From: Crossaster papposus
Taxonomy: Eukaryota; Echinodermata; Asteroidea; Velatida; Solasteridae
Length of the DNA: 64,000 nt
Assembly: GCA_037893245.1 (NCBI GenBank)
Contig: JBAIAA010000516.1
Span: forward strand, 496,001 to 560,000
Direction: 5' to 3'
In this document: positions 31,769 to 42,391 of the stretch, piece after piece
Numbering within the stretch: position 1 is the stretch's first letter
Layout: every line of letters begins with the position of its first letter
Notes under the pieces: generated by a model
The model's input: only the letters and a program-made list of their open reading frames with translations
Databases searched by the model: none
Told to the model about the DNA's origin: nothing
Program-made: the position numbers and the translations under genes

Positions 31769-33727
31769 TTGCTAATTTACGCGTCGTGTCCACTGCATTC
31801 TGTTTCGCGTCTTATTGTAACTAACGTAAGTTTTGATCAAACATGTTGGAATAAATCTACTTATACTAGCTTTAAAAATAAACTTAACTTTCTGATTAAA
31901 TTATCCAAAAAGAATTATCTATATAAAAAATTCAATGAAGTAAAAAATAATATAAAAGGTACGTGGAATGTAATTAATTCTCTTTTAAATAAGCGTAAAC
32001 AAAAAAGTAGCTCCTATTTTAACCATGATGGCATTAACATTACGAACGACACCGAAATTGCTGATTCATTTAACAACTATTTTGTTAATATTGGCAGCAG
32101 TCTTTCTAGTGGACTACCATTATGTAACACCTCTTTTCATTCATTTTTAAATACCCGATGTTCGGATTCATTCTTCTTGTCACCTATTACCCAAGAGGAG
32201 ATTGTGGACAATATTAACAAAATTCCTTCTGGCAAGGCCCCTGGTTTCGACGCTTTGAATTCTTTTGTAATAAAACAGGCAAGGTATTCGTTAGCAAAAC
32301 CTTTAGCTATTATTTTTAATAAATGTCTAACAGCAGGAGTATTTCCCGATGGCTTAAAAATAGCCCAAGTTATACCAATCTACAAAAAAGGTTGTAGACA
32401 TGATATTACTAATTATAGACCAATTTCAGTTCTGTCGACATTCTCCAAGTTATTTGAAAGGCTTATATACATTAGGTTAATATCTTTTATAAACAAGAAT
32501 GATATTCTTTCGGAGGCACAATTTGGCTTCAGACAAAACCGGTCAACTGAATTATCAACATCATATGTTCTCAGTAAAATATGTAATGCGATCGATCATA
32601 ATAAATTTTCAATTGGCATATTCCTTGACTTATCTAAAGCATTTGACACAGTCAATCATGAAATATTAATAAGTAAGATGGAACATTACGGGGTCCGTGG
32701 GATTGCCTTGGACCTATTTAAAAGTTATCTGACTAACAGAAAGCAGTATGTGTCTTATAATTCTGTAAACTCAACTGATCGTGATATTGTCTGTGGAGTA
32801 CCACAAGGTTCTGTGTTAGGTCCTCTATTTTTTATTCTTTATATAAATGATATTTGTAACACCTCCGACATTATTTCATTTTGCTTATTTGCTGATGACA
32901 CAAGTTTACTATATACTCACCAAAATGTTGACACTGCTGTTAGAAACCTCAATGTTGAACTTAAAACAATTAGCACTTGGCTCTTAGCAAACAAATTATG
33001 TCTTAACTTATTGAAATCTAACTATATGATTTTCTGTGCCCATCAGTATAAATATTCTCAATCTGTTCCTCTAATTTTAAATGAATCAAGGCTAAACCAA
33101 GTAACAACTACTAAATTCCTAGGAATAACTATTGATGAGCATCTCACCTGGAGAAACCATATTGATGACATAGCGACAAAAATATCTAAAAATGTTGGCA
33201 TAATGAACCGTCTAAAATATTACCTGCCCAGTAGAATCTTGTTAACTCTGTATAATTCTTTTGTTTTGCCATATTTAAATTATTCAATCTTGACTTGGGG
33301 GGGTTCTTCATCTAAATACAACAAACTGTTTACCTTGCAGAAACGAGCAGTCCGAATAGTATCAAAAGCTGGCTATCGTGATCATTCCCTTCCTTTATTT
33401 ACAAACCTGAGTCTTTTACAGTTTTATGACCTGTACTATTTTAATTTAGGCAAATTGATGTATAAATTTAAAACCAATGTATTACCAAGTTGTTTTAATT
33501 CATTCTTCATGTTAACCTCTGACATTCATTTGTATAATACCCGAAGTACTGCCAAGAACAATTTTTATGTCCAGTTTAGCCGAACAGAGTTGTGTAAAAA
33601 TAGTGTTTTTAAACGTGGCACTTTATATTGGAATAGCTTAGACGAGTCCCTAAAATCATCAAACTCCCTCTCTATATTTGTTAAAAAGCTGAAATTCTAT
33701 CTTCTTGATTCACATCTATATAATTAG
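31769..33727 (+). CDS. 5'-truncated LINE ORF2, reverse transcriptase
   Basis: 652-codon open frame. LINE-derived residues begin near 31830; the first dozens of codons come from flanking DNA, so the start shown is only the limit of the frame. The endonuclease domain is absent. RT motifs in order: SGKAPGFDALN, NYRPISVLSTFSKLFE, FGFRQNRSTE, IFLDLSKAFDTVNHEI, CGVPQGSVLGPLFF, LFADDTSLL (FADD at 32888-32899) and TKFLGITID. The C-terminal region ends with LYWNSLDESLKS. No stop or frameshift, so the insertion is young. The sequence is of the CR1/L2/Rex1-like type and clearly different from the LINE at 16.5-21.5 kb. It would be inert alone without an endonuclease. Confidence 0.85.
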   Translation: MLIYASCPLHSVSRLIVTNVSFDQTCWNKSTYTSFKNKLNFLIKLSKKNYLYKKFNEVKNNIKGTWNVINSLLNKRKQKSSSYFNHDGINITNDTEIADSFNNYFVNIGSSLSSGLPLCNTSFHSFLNTRCSDSFFLSPITQEEIVDNINKIPSGKAPGFDALNSFVIKQARYSLAKPLAIIFNKCLTAGVFPDGLKIAQVIPIYKKGCRHDITNYRPISVLSTFSKLFERLIYIRLISFINKNDILSEAQFGFRQNRSTELSTSYVLSKICNAIDHNKFSIGIFLDLSKAFDTVNHEILISKMEHYGVRGIALDLFKSYLTNRKQYVSYNSVNSTDRDIVCGVPQGSVLGPLFFILYINDICNTSDIISFCLFADDTSLLYTHQNVDTAVRNLNVELKTISTWLLANKLCLNLLKSNYMIFCAHQYKYSQSVPLILNESRLNQVTTTKFLGITIDEHLTWRNHIDDIATKISKNVGIMNRLKYYLPSRILLTLYNSFVLPYLNYSILTWGGSSSKYNKLFTLQKRAVRIVSKAGYRDHSLPLFTNLSLLQFYDLYYFNLGKLMYKFKTNVLPSCFNSFFMLTSDIHLYNTRSTAKNNFYVQFSRTELCKNSVFKRGTLYWNSLDESLKSSNSLSIFVKKLKFYLLDSHLYN

Positions 33728-34064
33728 TTATAATTTATGAAATTAATTTATGTGTCTCTCACCAGCTTGTGTTTTCTAGTGTGTGTTTTGTTATATTGTT
33801 TGTTTACGTATAATGTCATTTGTCCTTTGTGTTGACCGTATAGATTGTCTGTCAATAGGTTCGGGTACAAAAGCAATTCGCTTCACCTTATACCTAAATG
33901 TTGTCATTAATTTGATTATAATTTTATACTTCTGTATATAATTATAATTAGATCATTTAATTGTTTACTCTTTGTTAAAGTGAATTCTGTTTTCTTCTAT
34001 TCTGTGCTAATGGCAGCGTTGAAATAAATGTACTACTAAAAAAAAAAAAAAAAAAAAAAAAAAA
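31830..34064 (+). mobile_element. 5'-truncated LINE with poly(A) tail
   Basis: ORF2 fragment, 3' UTR of about 310 bp, an AATAAA signal at 34023-34028 and a tail of 27 A (34038-34064). The poly(A) tail contrasts with the AATA tail of the other LINE. The left junction is approximate; no target-site duplication was found. Confidence 0.8.
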
Positions 34065-34724
34065 TTGTTCCTTAAATTCTACCAGATCAAAATGTAAATA
34101 ACAACAAAAAAGGTACGTATCAACATTAAGTTCAACATTTTACCATGTTTTAGTAGGAAAACTTGCTGCGAGTGGCGACCTTTTTTGTTAACGTTGGTTT
34201 AGTGGACACTAACATTGGTTTCAGTAGACAGCCATGTTGGCAGGTTGGTGTATTTTTTGTAACCTGTTTGAGAACCATGCAATGAAAACAGGCCACTGTT
34301 AAGGCAAGTACCTTGAAGGCTTTAGTTGAGCAAGTGATAATAAACTTGACACACTTGAAATGTTTGCCTTGATTTAAAATTTATGGTGTCCACGTCATTT
34401 TTGTAACTAATGTTAACATGCATGATCAGATCTTGAAAACTAAGGGTATTTAATCACTGGTTAAATGGTAAAACTTTAGTAGTCTAGCTTAACGGTAGTT
34501 AGTTACGGTGTCCACCTTTTAATATGCCGATAAAAACAAAGTCTTTTTTTAAATTTTTTACTTCAACATAGGAGGAACACATTAACTTAAATAAAAAAAA
34601 AATTAAATAAATTTCTTTGACTTGACTCAATGACTCAACTGAGAAGTGGACACCATGTAACTTTAATGCGTTAAATTTATACGACAATCAGAGAAAACGC
34701 TGCTTTCCAGTAGGTGATGGTGAC
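34065..34724. other. Unassigned DNA right of LINE 2
   Basis: No gene. Contains GTGTCCAC/GTGGACAC words (34216, 34386, 34507, 34646) like those left of the LINE. Confidence 0.35.
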
Positions 34725-34864
34725 ATCATCGCCTGCATGTGACGTCACATTAAAGGTGTAGTTTTCCCCATAGGATTTGTACACATTTTTTTAACCAATA
34801 ATATCTTTGTCACTTGGGTAAATCCGATCAACTTCAGACTGGGTACATACTTAGACCACCACAC
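34725..34864 (+). repeat. Single TGACGTCAC repeat unit
   Basis: GTGACGTCACATTAAAGGTG, GATTTGTACACATTTTT and GGTAAATCCGATCAACTTC match the tandem units at 29700-30170. As there, it leads directly into zinc-finger-gene sequence through the same ACACTCGAAACAGCT junction. Confidence 0.7.
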
Positions 34865-35160
34865 ACAAATTGAAAGTAATTTTAGACACTCGAAACAGCT
34901 CTGTGTTTGTCCACAAACACATTTCTAGTTTATTATTTCCTTCTGTTAGTCTTTTGAGGACAATCAGGTCCTTAGCCTCTCCTTTGAAAACCATGTTGTT
35001 GGGTTCATGGTTGCCCAGGTTACGAATATGCAGCCAACTCTGCCGCTTCATTCTTTTTTCCTCCTTTGGGATTGCCAAAACTTCACAAACCAATGTTTCC
35101 TGACAGTGGTGCCTACTGCAATGCCAGGTGAGTTTCTGCTGAGGTTTTCCACAGAACAAA
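34865..35160 (-). pseudogene. N-terminal fragment A of zinc-finger/tyrosine-recombinase-like gene
   Basis: The minus strand encodes FCGKPQQKLTWHCSRHHCQ, a C2H2-like finger, followed by EVLAIPKEEKRMKRQSWLH and RNLGNHEPNNMVFKGEAKDL, collinear with 39105-39320. It is cut at CLWTNTELFR, the junction also seen at 30170-30200. The 36-bp minisatellite begins just to the right. Confidence 0.75.
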
Positions 35161-35249
35161 CCATCATTGACCAGTGTGGGTTCGAATATACCGGGGTACA
35201 TGTAGATAGTGAAACTGTAGGAGCTAATGGCTACATGATGCCGAGTCTC

Positions 35250-36035
35250 AATTGAGTACATCTGGCTAACAGAAGAGTCCCATCAGAGTACATCTATCTG
35301 GCCACCATGATGAAGAGTCCCAACTGGGTACATCTGGCCACCATGATGCACACTCCCAACCAGGTAACCAGGTACATCTGGCCTCCATGATGCAGAGTCC
35401 CAACTGAGTACATATGGCCACCATGATGCACAGTCCCAACCGAGTACATCTGGCCACCATGCTGCACAGTCCCAACCGGGTACACCCGGCCACCTTGATG
35501 CAGACTACCAACTGAGCTCACCTGGCCGTCATGATGCACAATCCCAACTGAGTATATCCGGCCACCGTGGTGCAGAGTCCCAACCGAGTACATCTGACCA
35601 CCATGATGCACAGTCACAACTGCGTACATCTGACCACCATGATGCACAATCACAACTGCATACATCTGGACACCGTGGTGCAGAGTCCCAACCGAGTACA
35701 TCTGACCACCATGATGCACAGTAACAACTCCGTACATCTGGACACCGTGGTGCAGAGTCCCAACCGAGTACATCTGACCACCATGATGCAGTCACAACTG
35801 CATACATCTGGACACCGTGGTGCAGAGTCCCAACCGAGTACATCTGACCACCATGGTGCACAGTCACAACTGCATACATCTGGACACCGTGGTGCAGAGT
35901 CCCAACCGAGTACATCTGACCACCATGATGCACAGTCACAACTGCGTATATCTGGCCACCGTGGTGCAGATTCCCAACTGAATACATCTAGCCTCCATGA
36001 TGCAGAGTCTCAACGAGTACAAATGTACATCTGGG
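35250..36035 (+). repeat. 36-bp minisatellite, block 1 with 72-bp higher-order unit
   Basis: Units of 36 bp with the core GTACATCTGGCCACCATGAT. From about 35590 to 35950 two variants alternate (GACCACCATGATGCACAGTC and GGACACCGTGGTGCAGAGTC), giving a 72-bp higher-order repeat. Units divisible by 3 create long open frames on both strands that should not be called genes. Confidence 0.93.
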
Positions 36036-36039
36036 CACA

Positions 36040-36812
36040 AAATATTTTCTCAATTATGTTTTGAGTGTTATGAACAGAGTCATTACACATTGCAAATCAA
36101 ATCTGTGTTCTCAAAATGTGTGTCATGATCTTTGAAAGTGATAAAAATTGGGCAAATCTGGTGACTAGTCTGGCAAAAATGGTCGAAATTGCAACTATCT
36201 AAATTGTGTAAACTAGTTTTCTCGTAACCCTCCCTACATTGCCTATAGCTACACATCAGGATGGAATAAAATAAGACTACTTCAAAAACGATACAAATTG
36301 AGCTCGACAAAAAATACACTTGATTTTAGTAGAGAATTAACACTAAAATGGAAATTGCATATTAATACTCTTGTTGGTTGACTTTTCTTCAAAGCTTCTA
36401 TCGCAAACGGTTCACTGAAATGTACACGCAATGCACCACATTTACAAAAGCAGTGCCAGGAAAATCAGTGGAATATAGTTATCAAGCCATGTGAAATATG
36501 AATGTTAACATTCATAATTCACAGTAAAGTTCCGGTAATCCAGCTCATGATTTGAATAAAACATAAGCGTCTACTAGTCTTGGGCTGTACATTCCAAAAC
36601 TTAACAAAGAAAGTTTTGCCCTAAAACCTCATAATTGGTTCAAGACAACAAGTAAAACGCATAAGCACACATTACAAAACAAGGAAATCCTAAGATTATT
36701 CAAATCATCAAATCTCACTTTAATACCAAGTCCTTGACAGACCAAATCTTTAGGCAGCTAAACTTGTATTAGATGTACAAAAGGGAGAGGTCCTGGGAGC
36801 TGGCTGTTCTCT
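36040..36812. other. Unassigned spacer
   Basis: AT-rich DNA between minisatellite block 1 and fragment D. No gene recognised. Confidence 0.35.
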
Positions 36813-36897
36813 CAAAACAAAATTGGAAAGCTCCAAAACTGATGCCCTTAACCAAGGATTGTGTTGCATTCAATGCATTTCTTCAAAGAAGAAATAT
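36813..36897 (+). pseudogene. Internal fragment D of the same gene family
   Basis: Encodes QNWKAPKLMPLTKDCVAFNA, nearly identical to 39975-40050. It is followed by about 120 bp (36925-37045) duplicated from 35160-35275, then by minisatellite. Confidence 0.7.
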
Positions 36898-37019
36898 GCG
36901 CCCAACCTCGATCATTAGCTGGTCCTGCCTAGTCCAACCATCATTGACCAGTGTGGGTTCGAACAAACCCGGGTACATGTAGATAGTGAAACTGTAGAAG
37001 CTAATGGCTACATGATGCC

Positions 37020-37474
37020 GAGTCTCAATTGAGTACATCTGGCTAACAGGAGATTCCCCATCAGAGTACAACGATCTGGCCACCATGAGTCCAAACTGAG
37101 CGGTATACATCTGGCCACCGTGATGCAGAGTCCCAACTGCAGCCTCCATGATGCAGAGTCCCAACTGAGTACATATGACCACTGTGGTGCAGAGTCCCAG
37201 CCTACATCTGGCCACCATGATAATGCCCAGTCCTAACCGGGTAAATCTGGCCACCATGCTGCACAGTCCCAACCGAGTACATCCGGCCTCCATGATGAAA
37301 AGTCCCAACTGGAGACATCTGGCCACCATGCTGCACAGTCCCAACTGAGTACATCTGGCCACCATGTTGCACAGTCCCAACCGGGTACATCTGGCCACCA
37401 TGATGCACAAGCCCAGCTGAGTACATGTACATCTTGCCATGCATGGTCGATGCACAGTCCCAACCGGGTACATC
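37020..37474 (+). repeat. 36-bp minisatellite, block 2
   Basis: Same unit as block 1 with more variants. It ends with GGTACATC at 37467-37474, the left target duplication of the hAT element. Block 3 is its continuation. Confidence 0.88.
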
Positions 37475-38300
37475 CAGTGTTGTAGTCGAGTCACCTATGT
37501 CGAGTCCGAGTCCCGAGTCACTTGGTCCGAGTCCGAGTCACGGGTCACTTAAGTTTAAATAATTAAATAGTTAAACTACTTTGACCAGTTCACTTAGATG
37601 ACTGGATCACTATTGATCGCAAACAACACACAGCCATCTCAGTCAGGCGGTGTTTTTACAGGTACCAGACATGCCAGACTATGGTCAGCTTCGGTTGCGT
37701 CTATGGCTAGATCAGCGCGTAAGCCGCCTATGTTTTAACATTAAAAAGAGGTAGCGATATAGCCGCAGCCAGCTAAAGCCGTCATTCGGATTCCGGAGAC
37801 GAATTCCTATTTCCCTAGTAATATGCATCAAGCAGTGGCTATGGTGTTAAGGTTGACAGAATACCAGCGTTAATATTGGTGTCGTGCACAATAATGCTTT
37901 TACAGAAATATATCCCAGTGTTATTATGCGTATTGAACATACACATGTACATGTACGTGCGCTGTACATTACATGGGCATAGCAACACATTAATCACGAA
38001 CACTATTACTTGCAACATCAGTATAACTGCTTATTTCGTGTGCTAAACGTTAATATTCCCCAATGTGCATGACGATCGGATCATTGGAATTGTTTTTAAT
38101 ATTTACAAAAAAAATAAAAAGGTATTGTTGGTGAAAATACGTGACTCGAGTCACAAGTCCTCGAGGTCAAGTCCGAGTCATGGTAGTCGAGTCCGAGTCC
38201 GAGTCTTTTGCCGACGTGACTCGAGTCAAGTCCGAGTCACCAAAATTATGACTCGAGACGGACTCGAGTCCGAGTCCTGGACTTGAGTCATACAACTCTG
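37475..38300. mobile_element. Non-autonomous hAT element, 826 bp
   Basis: Ends CAGTGTTGTA / TACAACTCTG, flanked by a perfect 8-bp target duplication, GGTACATC (37467-37474 and 38301-38308). Both subterminal regions are tandem GAGTCCGAGTC/GACTCGAGTC repeats, likely transposase-binding arrays. The inside is AT-rich with ACATGTAC words and no transposase. 8-bp duplications with CAG...CTG ends are diagnostic of hAT. It splits a once continuous minisatellite. Confidence 0.93.
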
Positions 38301-38840
38301 GGTACATCTGGCCATCATGATGCAGAGTCCCAACTGAATACCTCTAGCCTCCATGATGCAGAGTCCCAACTGAGTGTATATGACCACTGTGGTGCAGAGT
38401 CCCAGCCTAAATCTGACCACCATGATGCACAGTCCCAACTGAGTACATCTGGCCACCATAACGCACCACGTGAGTACATCTGGCCACTATGATGCACAGT
38501 CCCAACCGGATAAATCTGGCCACCATGATGCAGTGTCCCAACTGGGTACATCTAGCCACCATATGATGCAGAGTCCCAACTGAGTACATCTGGCCACTTT
38601 GCACAGTCCCAACTGAATACATCTAACCTCCATGATGCAGAGTCCTAACCTAGTACATCTGGCCACCATAATGCAGAGTCCAAACCGAGTACATCTGGCC
38701 ACCGTGATGCACAGTCACAACTGCGTACATCTGGACACCGTGGTGCACAGTCATCTGGCTGCCATGATGCCTATTACCAAACCTTTTCAACAGGCTGCAC
38801 AGAAAAAGATTCCCAACCTTGTACATCTGGCAGCATAGTA
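38301..38840 (+). repeat. 36-bp minisatellite, block 3
   Basis: Continuation of block 2 after the hAT insertion, starting inside a unit at GGTACATCTGGCC. The array ends at about 38840 next to the start of the recombinase-like pseudogene. Confidence 0.9.
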
Positions 38841-38859
38841 ATAAGCAGATCCCTTTGAT

Positions 38860-40830
38860 GAAGTTGAAGTTAATGAAGATGATGCGGTGATGATAGTTGA
38901 TATATGTTAAGTAGTCATGACAGCACAAGCAATGACAACAGCAGGAATGATGACAGCAGCAGCGATTGATGAAATGGACACCAGGAACATAAATGATAAT
39001 GAAATCCTTAGTGATGGAGAACAGGGGGATGAAGATATCAAGAAGACATGGGTGACCCTGATGGCACTTATGTCACAGATTCTGGAGATCCAGGCAAGTG
39101 CAGTTATTGTTTGTTCTGTGGAAAACCTCGGCAGAAACTCACCCGGAGGCATTGCCGTAGGCACCACTGTCAGGAAACATTGATTTGTGAAGTTTTGGCA
39201 ATCTCAAAGGAGGAAAAAGGAATGAAGCGGCAGAGTTGGCTGCATATTCGTAACCTGGGCAACCATGAACACAACAACATGATTTTTAAGGAGAGGCTAA
39301 GGACCCGATTGTCCGCAAAAGACCAACGGAAGGAAATAAAAAAAAATCAATCCATGACTACATTCCCTGTGCCGACTGCTTTGGATATTTTCATAAGAGA
39401 GTACCTTATATGGGTAAACAAAAAAAACTGCTGCATGGTAATTCATAAACACCTTCCTTACAGTAAACACTGCAAGACCAGGCGGATGCTTATTCCCCTA
39501 AAACATGACGTATCCAGGGAATTGAAAGAGGTTCTGCATTCTGTGCAAAAAGACAAGATACGATTAACTGTAAGAAATGATCAGGACATTCCACGAGTGG
39601 GGAAAATGTGATGAACACAACAAACTCGAACAGAAGACAAGACAAGGCCAGAGAAAAAAATGCGAACACTTGGTATAATCCTTAATCATGCAAGAGGGTT
39701 CGACTCTACTATTATACAGGCCAGAGATCTGGTGAAGCCCAAGTCTTTTGATGCAGTCATTAACAGTACTTTGATCATGTCAGGCTATCAGAAAGAAACA
39801 CAAAAACACCAAGCATACTCGTGGGCTTTGCACCGACGGATCTTTCACTAATCATGAAGAACATCTACATAAAGGAACAAAACCGTGCTGCCATTCTTAA
39901 AGTGGATGATTTCATGCATCTCAGGGAAACTGAGTGGAAGGCTCGGGTGACATCATCAGCACTGCGCCAGATGCAACAACAAAATTGGAAAGCTCCAAAA
40001 CTGTTGCCCTTAACCAAGGATTGTGTTGCATTCAATGCATTTCTTCAGAAGAAGTGAACACAAAATCAAGTCAAAGGTGAACGCACGGCTACAACATACA
40101 AGGAGCTGGCCAACACTTACACAGGTTGTTTTGTACAATAGGAGACCAAAATATGAAAGTATTGAGGTTTACAACTATAATCAGCAAGTACAATCCAAGA
40201 GAGCTGTTCATGATGAAATTCTCGAAAGCTAACTCCACCCGAAAAGGTTTCTCTAAAAAGGCTGACATTGCTTATGGTGCGGGGAAAGCGAGGGCGTGGA
40301 GTTCCAATTCTCATGCCAGTTAACATGAAAGAAAGTTTGGATATGTTGGCTAAAGAAAACAAGGGTAAAAGTTTCATGTTTTCTCGACTTTGTGAGAATT
40401 CAACCACTCCTTTAACCAGTTCGCGCCAGATGACGTATATAAACGCAAAGATTTCCCCCAATTCAAAACGGATGAAGCATAAACACGCCAAGTTCAAGTT
40501 CGGAAATGTATGTCAGCAGCGAGCAAGGCCGGAAATGCGTGGGTGTGCTTCCCGGCACTATCAGCCTGAACCCGCTTCGGATCGAGTTTCGACCGTTAAA
40601 AATAATCCCGCCCTTCGGCTCGGCGATGTTAAAATAATCCCGGCGTGACCTGGTTAAGGGCGTCTGGCATTGTTGCCAAGTTAGCAGCATCTGCTGAACC
40701 TAAGCTACAACAGCCATTCACAATCAGATGTACAAAGCTCAGAAAGCATCTCGCAACTATGTGTCAGTTGCTAAATCTGAAGAAATCTGTATTCAAGGCT
40801 AGGCTTAGCCTGGTATATCCACGCTATATT
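38860..40830 (+). pseudogene. Longest copy (C) of zinc-finger/tyrosine-recombinase-like gene
   Basis: Intronless over 1.7 kb after removing the MITE at 40412-40657. In order: acidic N-terminus (ILSDGEQGDEDIKKTW), C2H2-like finger (CLFCGKPRQKLTRRHCRRHH, near 39110), RNLGNHEHNN, a second Cys/His cluster near 39430, ARDLVKPKSFDAVINSTLI, WKAPKLLPLTKDCVAFNAF, LTQVVLYNRRPKYESIEV, RGKRGRGVPILMPVNMKES and KLRKHLATMCQLLNLK. The last three resemble tyrosine-recombinase blocks (Arg I region, beta strands, HxxR-like helix), recalling Crypton-type or domesticated recombinases in marine animals; this is inference. A TGA (39609), at least four frameshifts and the MITE show it is dead. Confidence 0.7.
40412..40657 (+). 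mobile_element. TTAA MITE inside the recombinase-like pseudogene
   Basis: TTAA at 40412-40415 and 40654-40657; ends CCAGTTCGCGCC and GGCGTGACCTGG. The paralogue at 30288-30305 (minus) has the unoccupied site CTCCTTTAAGGGCG, which proves insertion with TTAA duplication. Confidence 0.93.
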
Positions 40831-41053
40831 CTTACCGTGACGTCATCTTTTGTGGGCGGGGCACGGCGCATATTGCTTTTCATTTTAGGGTCACGATTAA
40901 TGAGCAAAACCTAAACAAATAAGTTTTTGCAGTTGTTAAGTATTCAGCGTTATTAAAGCGTATATTTCGCCATATTAAAGTTTTAAATTTCAGTTACCCT
41001 TTAAGAATTTTGCTTATGGTATATTGCAGTTCTGCGACAACAGATTTGTTAAA

Positions 41054-41255
41054 GAACAAACTGACAATTTTGCTTGACATAATGGCTGTTTCGCATTTAG
41101 CTTCGAATGGGAACAAACTGCGACAATATTGCTTGATATAATGGCTGTTTCGCGTTTAGCTTCGAATGGGAACAAACTGCGACAATATTGCTTGATATAA
41201 TGGCTGTTTCGCGTTTAGCTTCGAACGGGAACAAACTGCAACAATATCGCTTTGA
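41054..41255 (+). repeat. 59-bp tandem repeat, ~3.4 copies
   Basis: Unit with AACAAACTGCGACAATATTG and ATGGCTGTTTCGCGTTTAGC. The second and third units are almost identical. Confidence 0.9.
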
Positions 41256-42136
41256 TTGCTGTCCCGAGCTTTCAGCTCAGAGAAGTTGTCACATCGCGGT
41301 TGTATCATGCGGGGATAAATGGAAAATAGCATAATTATCAAACTAAAGAGTATTCATATTATAATACTGATGAACCGCTGATTTTAGGCTAACCATTTGT
41401 TAGATTTTAACAATCAGATTTAATTAATAATGGCCTTCTCCCCTTACAGCCATCTGATCCACCCACTTTACTAGTCCAATATTTGGAACTCTCAATACTG
41501 TGTATGGGAGTCCCTAAATGTAAGCAGGGGTGTGAGTGGCCACATGCAAAAAAAACTGAAAACGGCCAGCAAAAAGCTGACATTTAATCAGTTCCCATAC
41601 TTTAGTACAGAGCAGGTGTACCAAAAAGCTTAAATTTAGGGTAAAAATCTAAAAAAAACAACTGAAATCTGCTAAAAAGCTGAATTCTCACACTCCTGTG
41701 TAAGATACTGAAAACATACAACACAAGAAAATAGACCGACACATCAAACACCCTGTCCAATACAACTTTAGAACGAATCAGTCAACTGTGTAAAAAAAAC
41801 AGTCTGCCATAGTCTGCCATTAGACTACTGAAGAGATTTCCAAACAGCATGTTATCACTTTAAAAAATAGAAATTGCATATATACCATTTGATACATTTG
41901 CTCCTTGGCCAATTATGAAGAATAACAAATGTTGGAACAAAGGTTCCCTCATATCTCGGGCACGCTTTGGTGCCAGTGTTCTGCCTGCTATGCTGTCTCC
42001 CTGAACTTTGTATTCCTCCTCTGGCACCAATGCACATGCTTCAACTGAAGTTTCAACCCCTAAATATAGAAAGACAAACAATCTCGTAAGAATAAAATAA
42101 ATTAAGACCTGATGTTTCGAAAGCATAGTTTCAGAA
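41256..42136. other. Unassigned spacer
   Basis: AT-rich, no recognisable gene or element. Confidence 0.35.
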
Positions 42137-42391
42137 CAGGGCCCAATTTCTTGGCTCTGCTTACCGTTAGCGAAAAATCCCTGCTTACTATAGCAGAAAA
42201 TTCGGTGCTTACGGTAAACGTATTTCACGCGTTAGCGAGGAATTTCGGTCTCTGAGCATGCGTACACCCCGTAACTAAGGATTCTGTGCTTACAGGGTTA
42301 GCGCAAAAAGTTTCTGCTAGCGCGGTTAGCGGAAAATGGAGACCGTAAGCGCGAAATTCTGTGGTTAGCAGAGCCAAGAAATTGGGCCCTG
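42137..42391. mobile_element. MITE, CAGGGCCCAATTTC ends
   Basis: 255 bp with TIRs CAGGGCCCAATTTCTTGGCT / AGCCAAGAAATTGGGCCCTG that continue through CTGCTTACCG-like sequence. Inside are GTTAGCG/CGCTAAC repeats. Flanks GTTTCAGAA and GTTTAAACA are only partly alike. Relative of 829-1073. Confidence 0.85.

Noticed and set aside
35294-37494. Repetitive frames of 150-200 codons in the 36-bp minisatellite
   Set aside because: The unit length is divisible by 3 and frames are open on both strands; period artefact.
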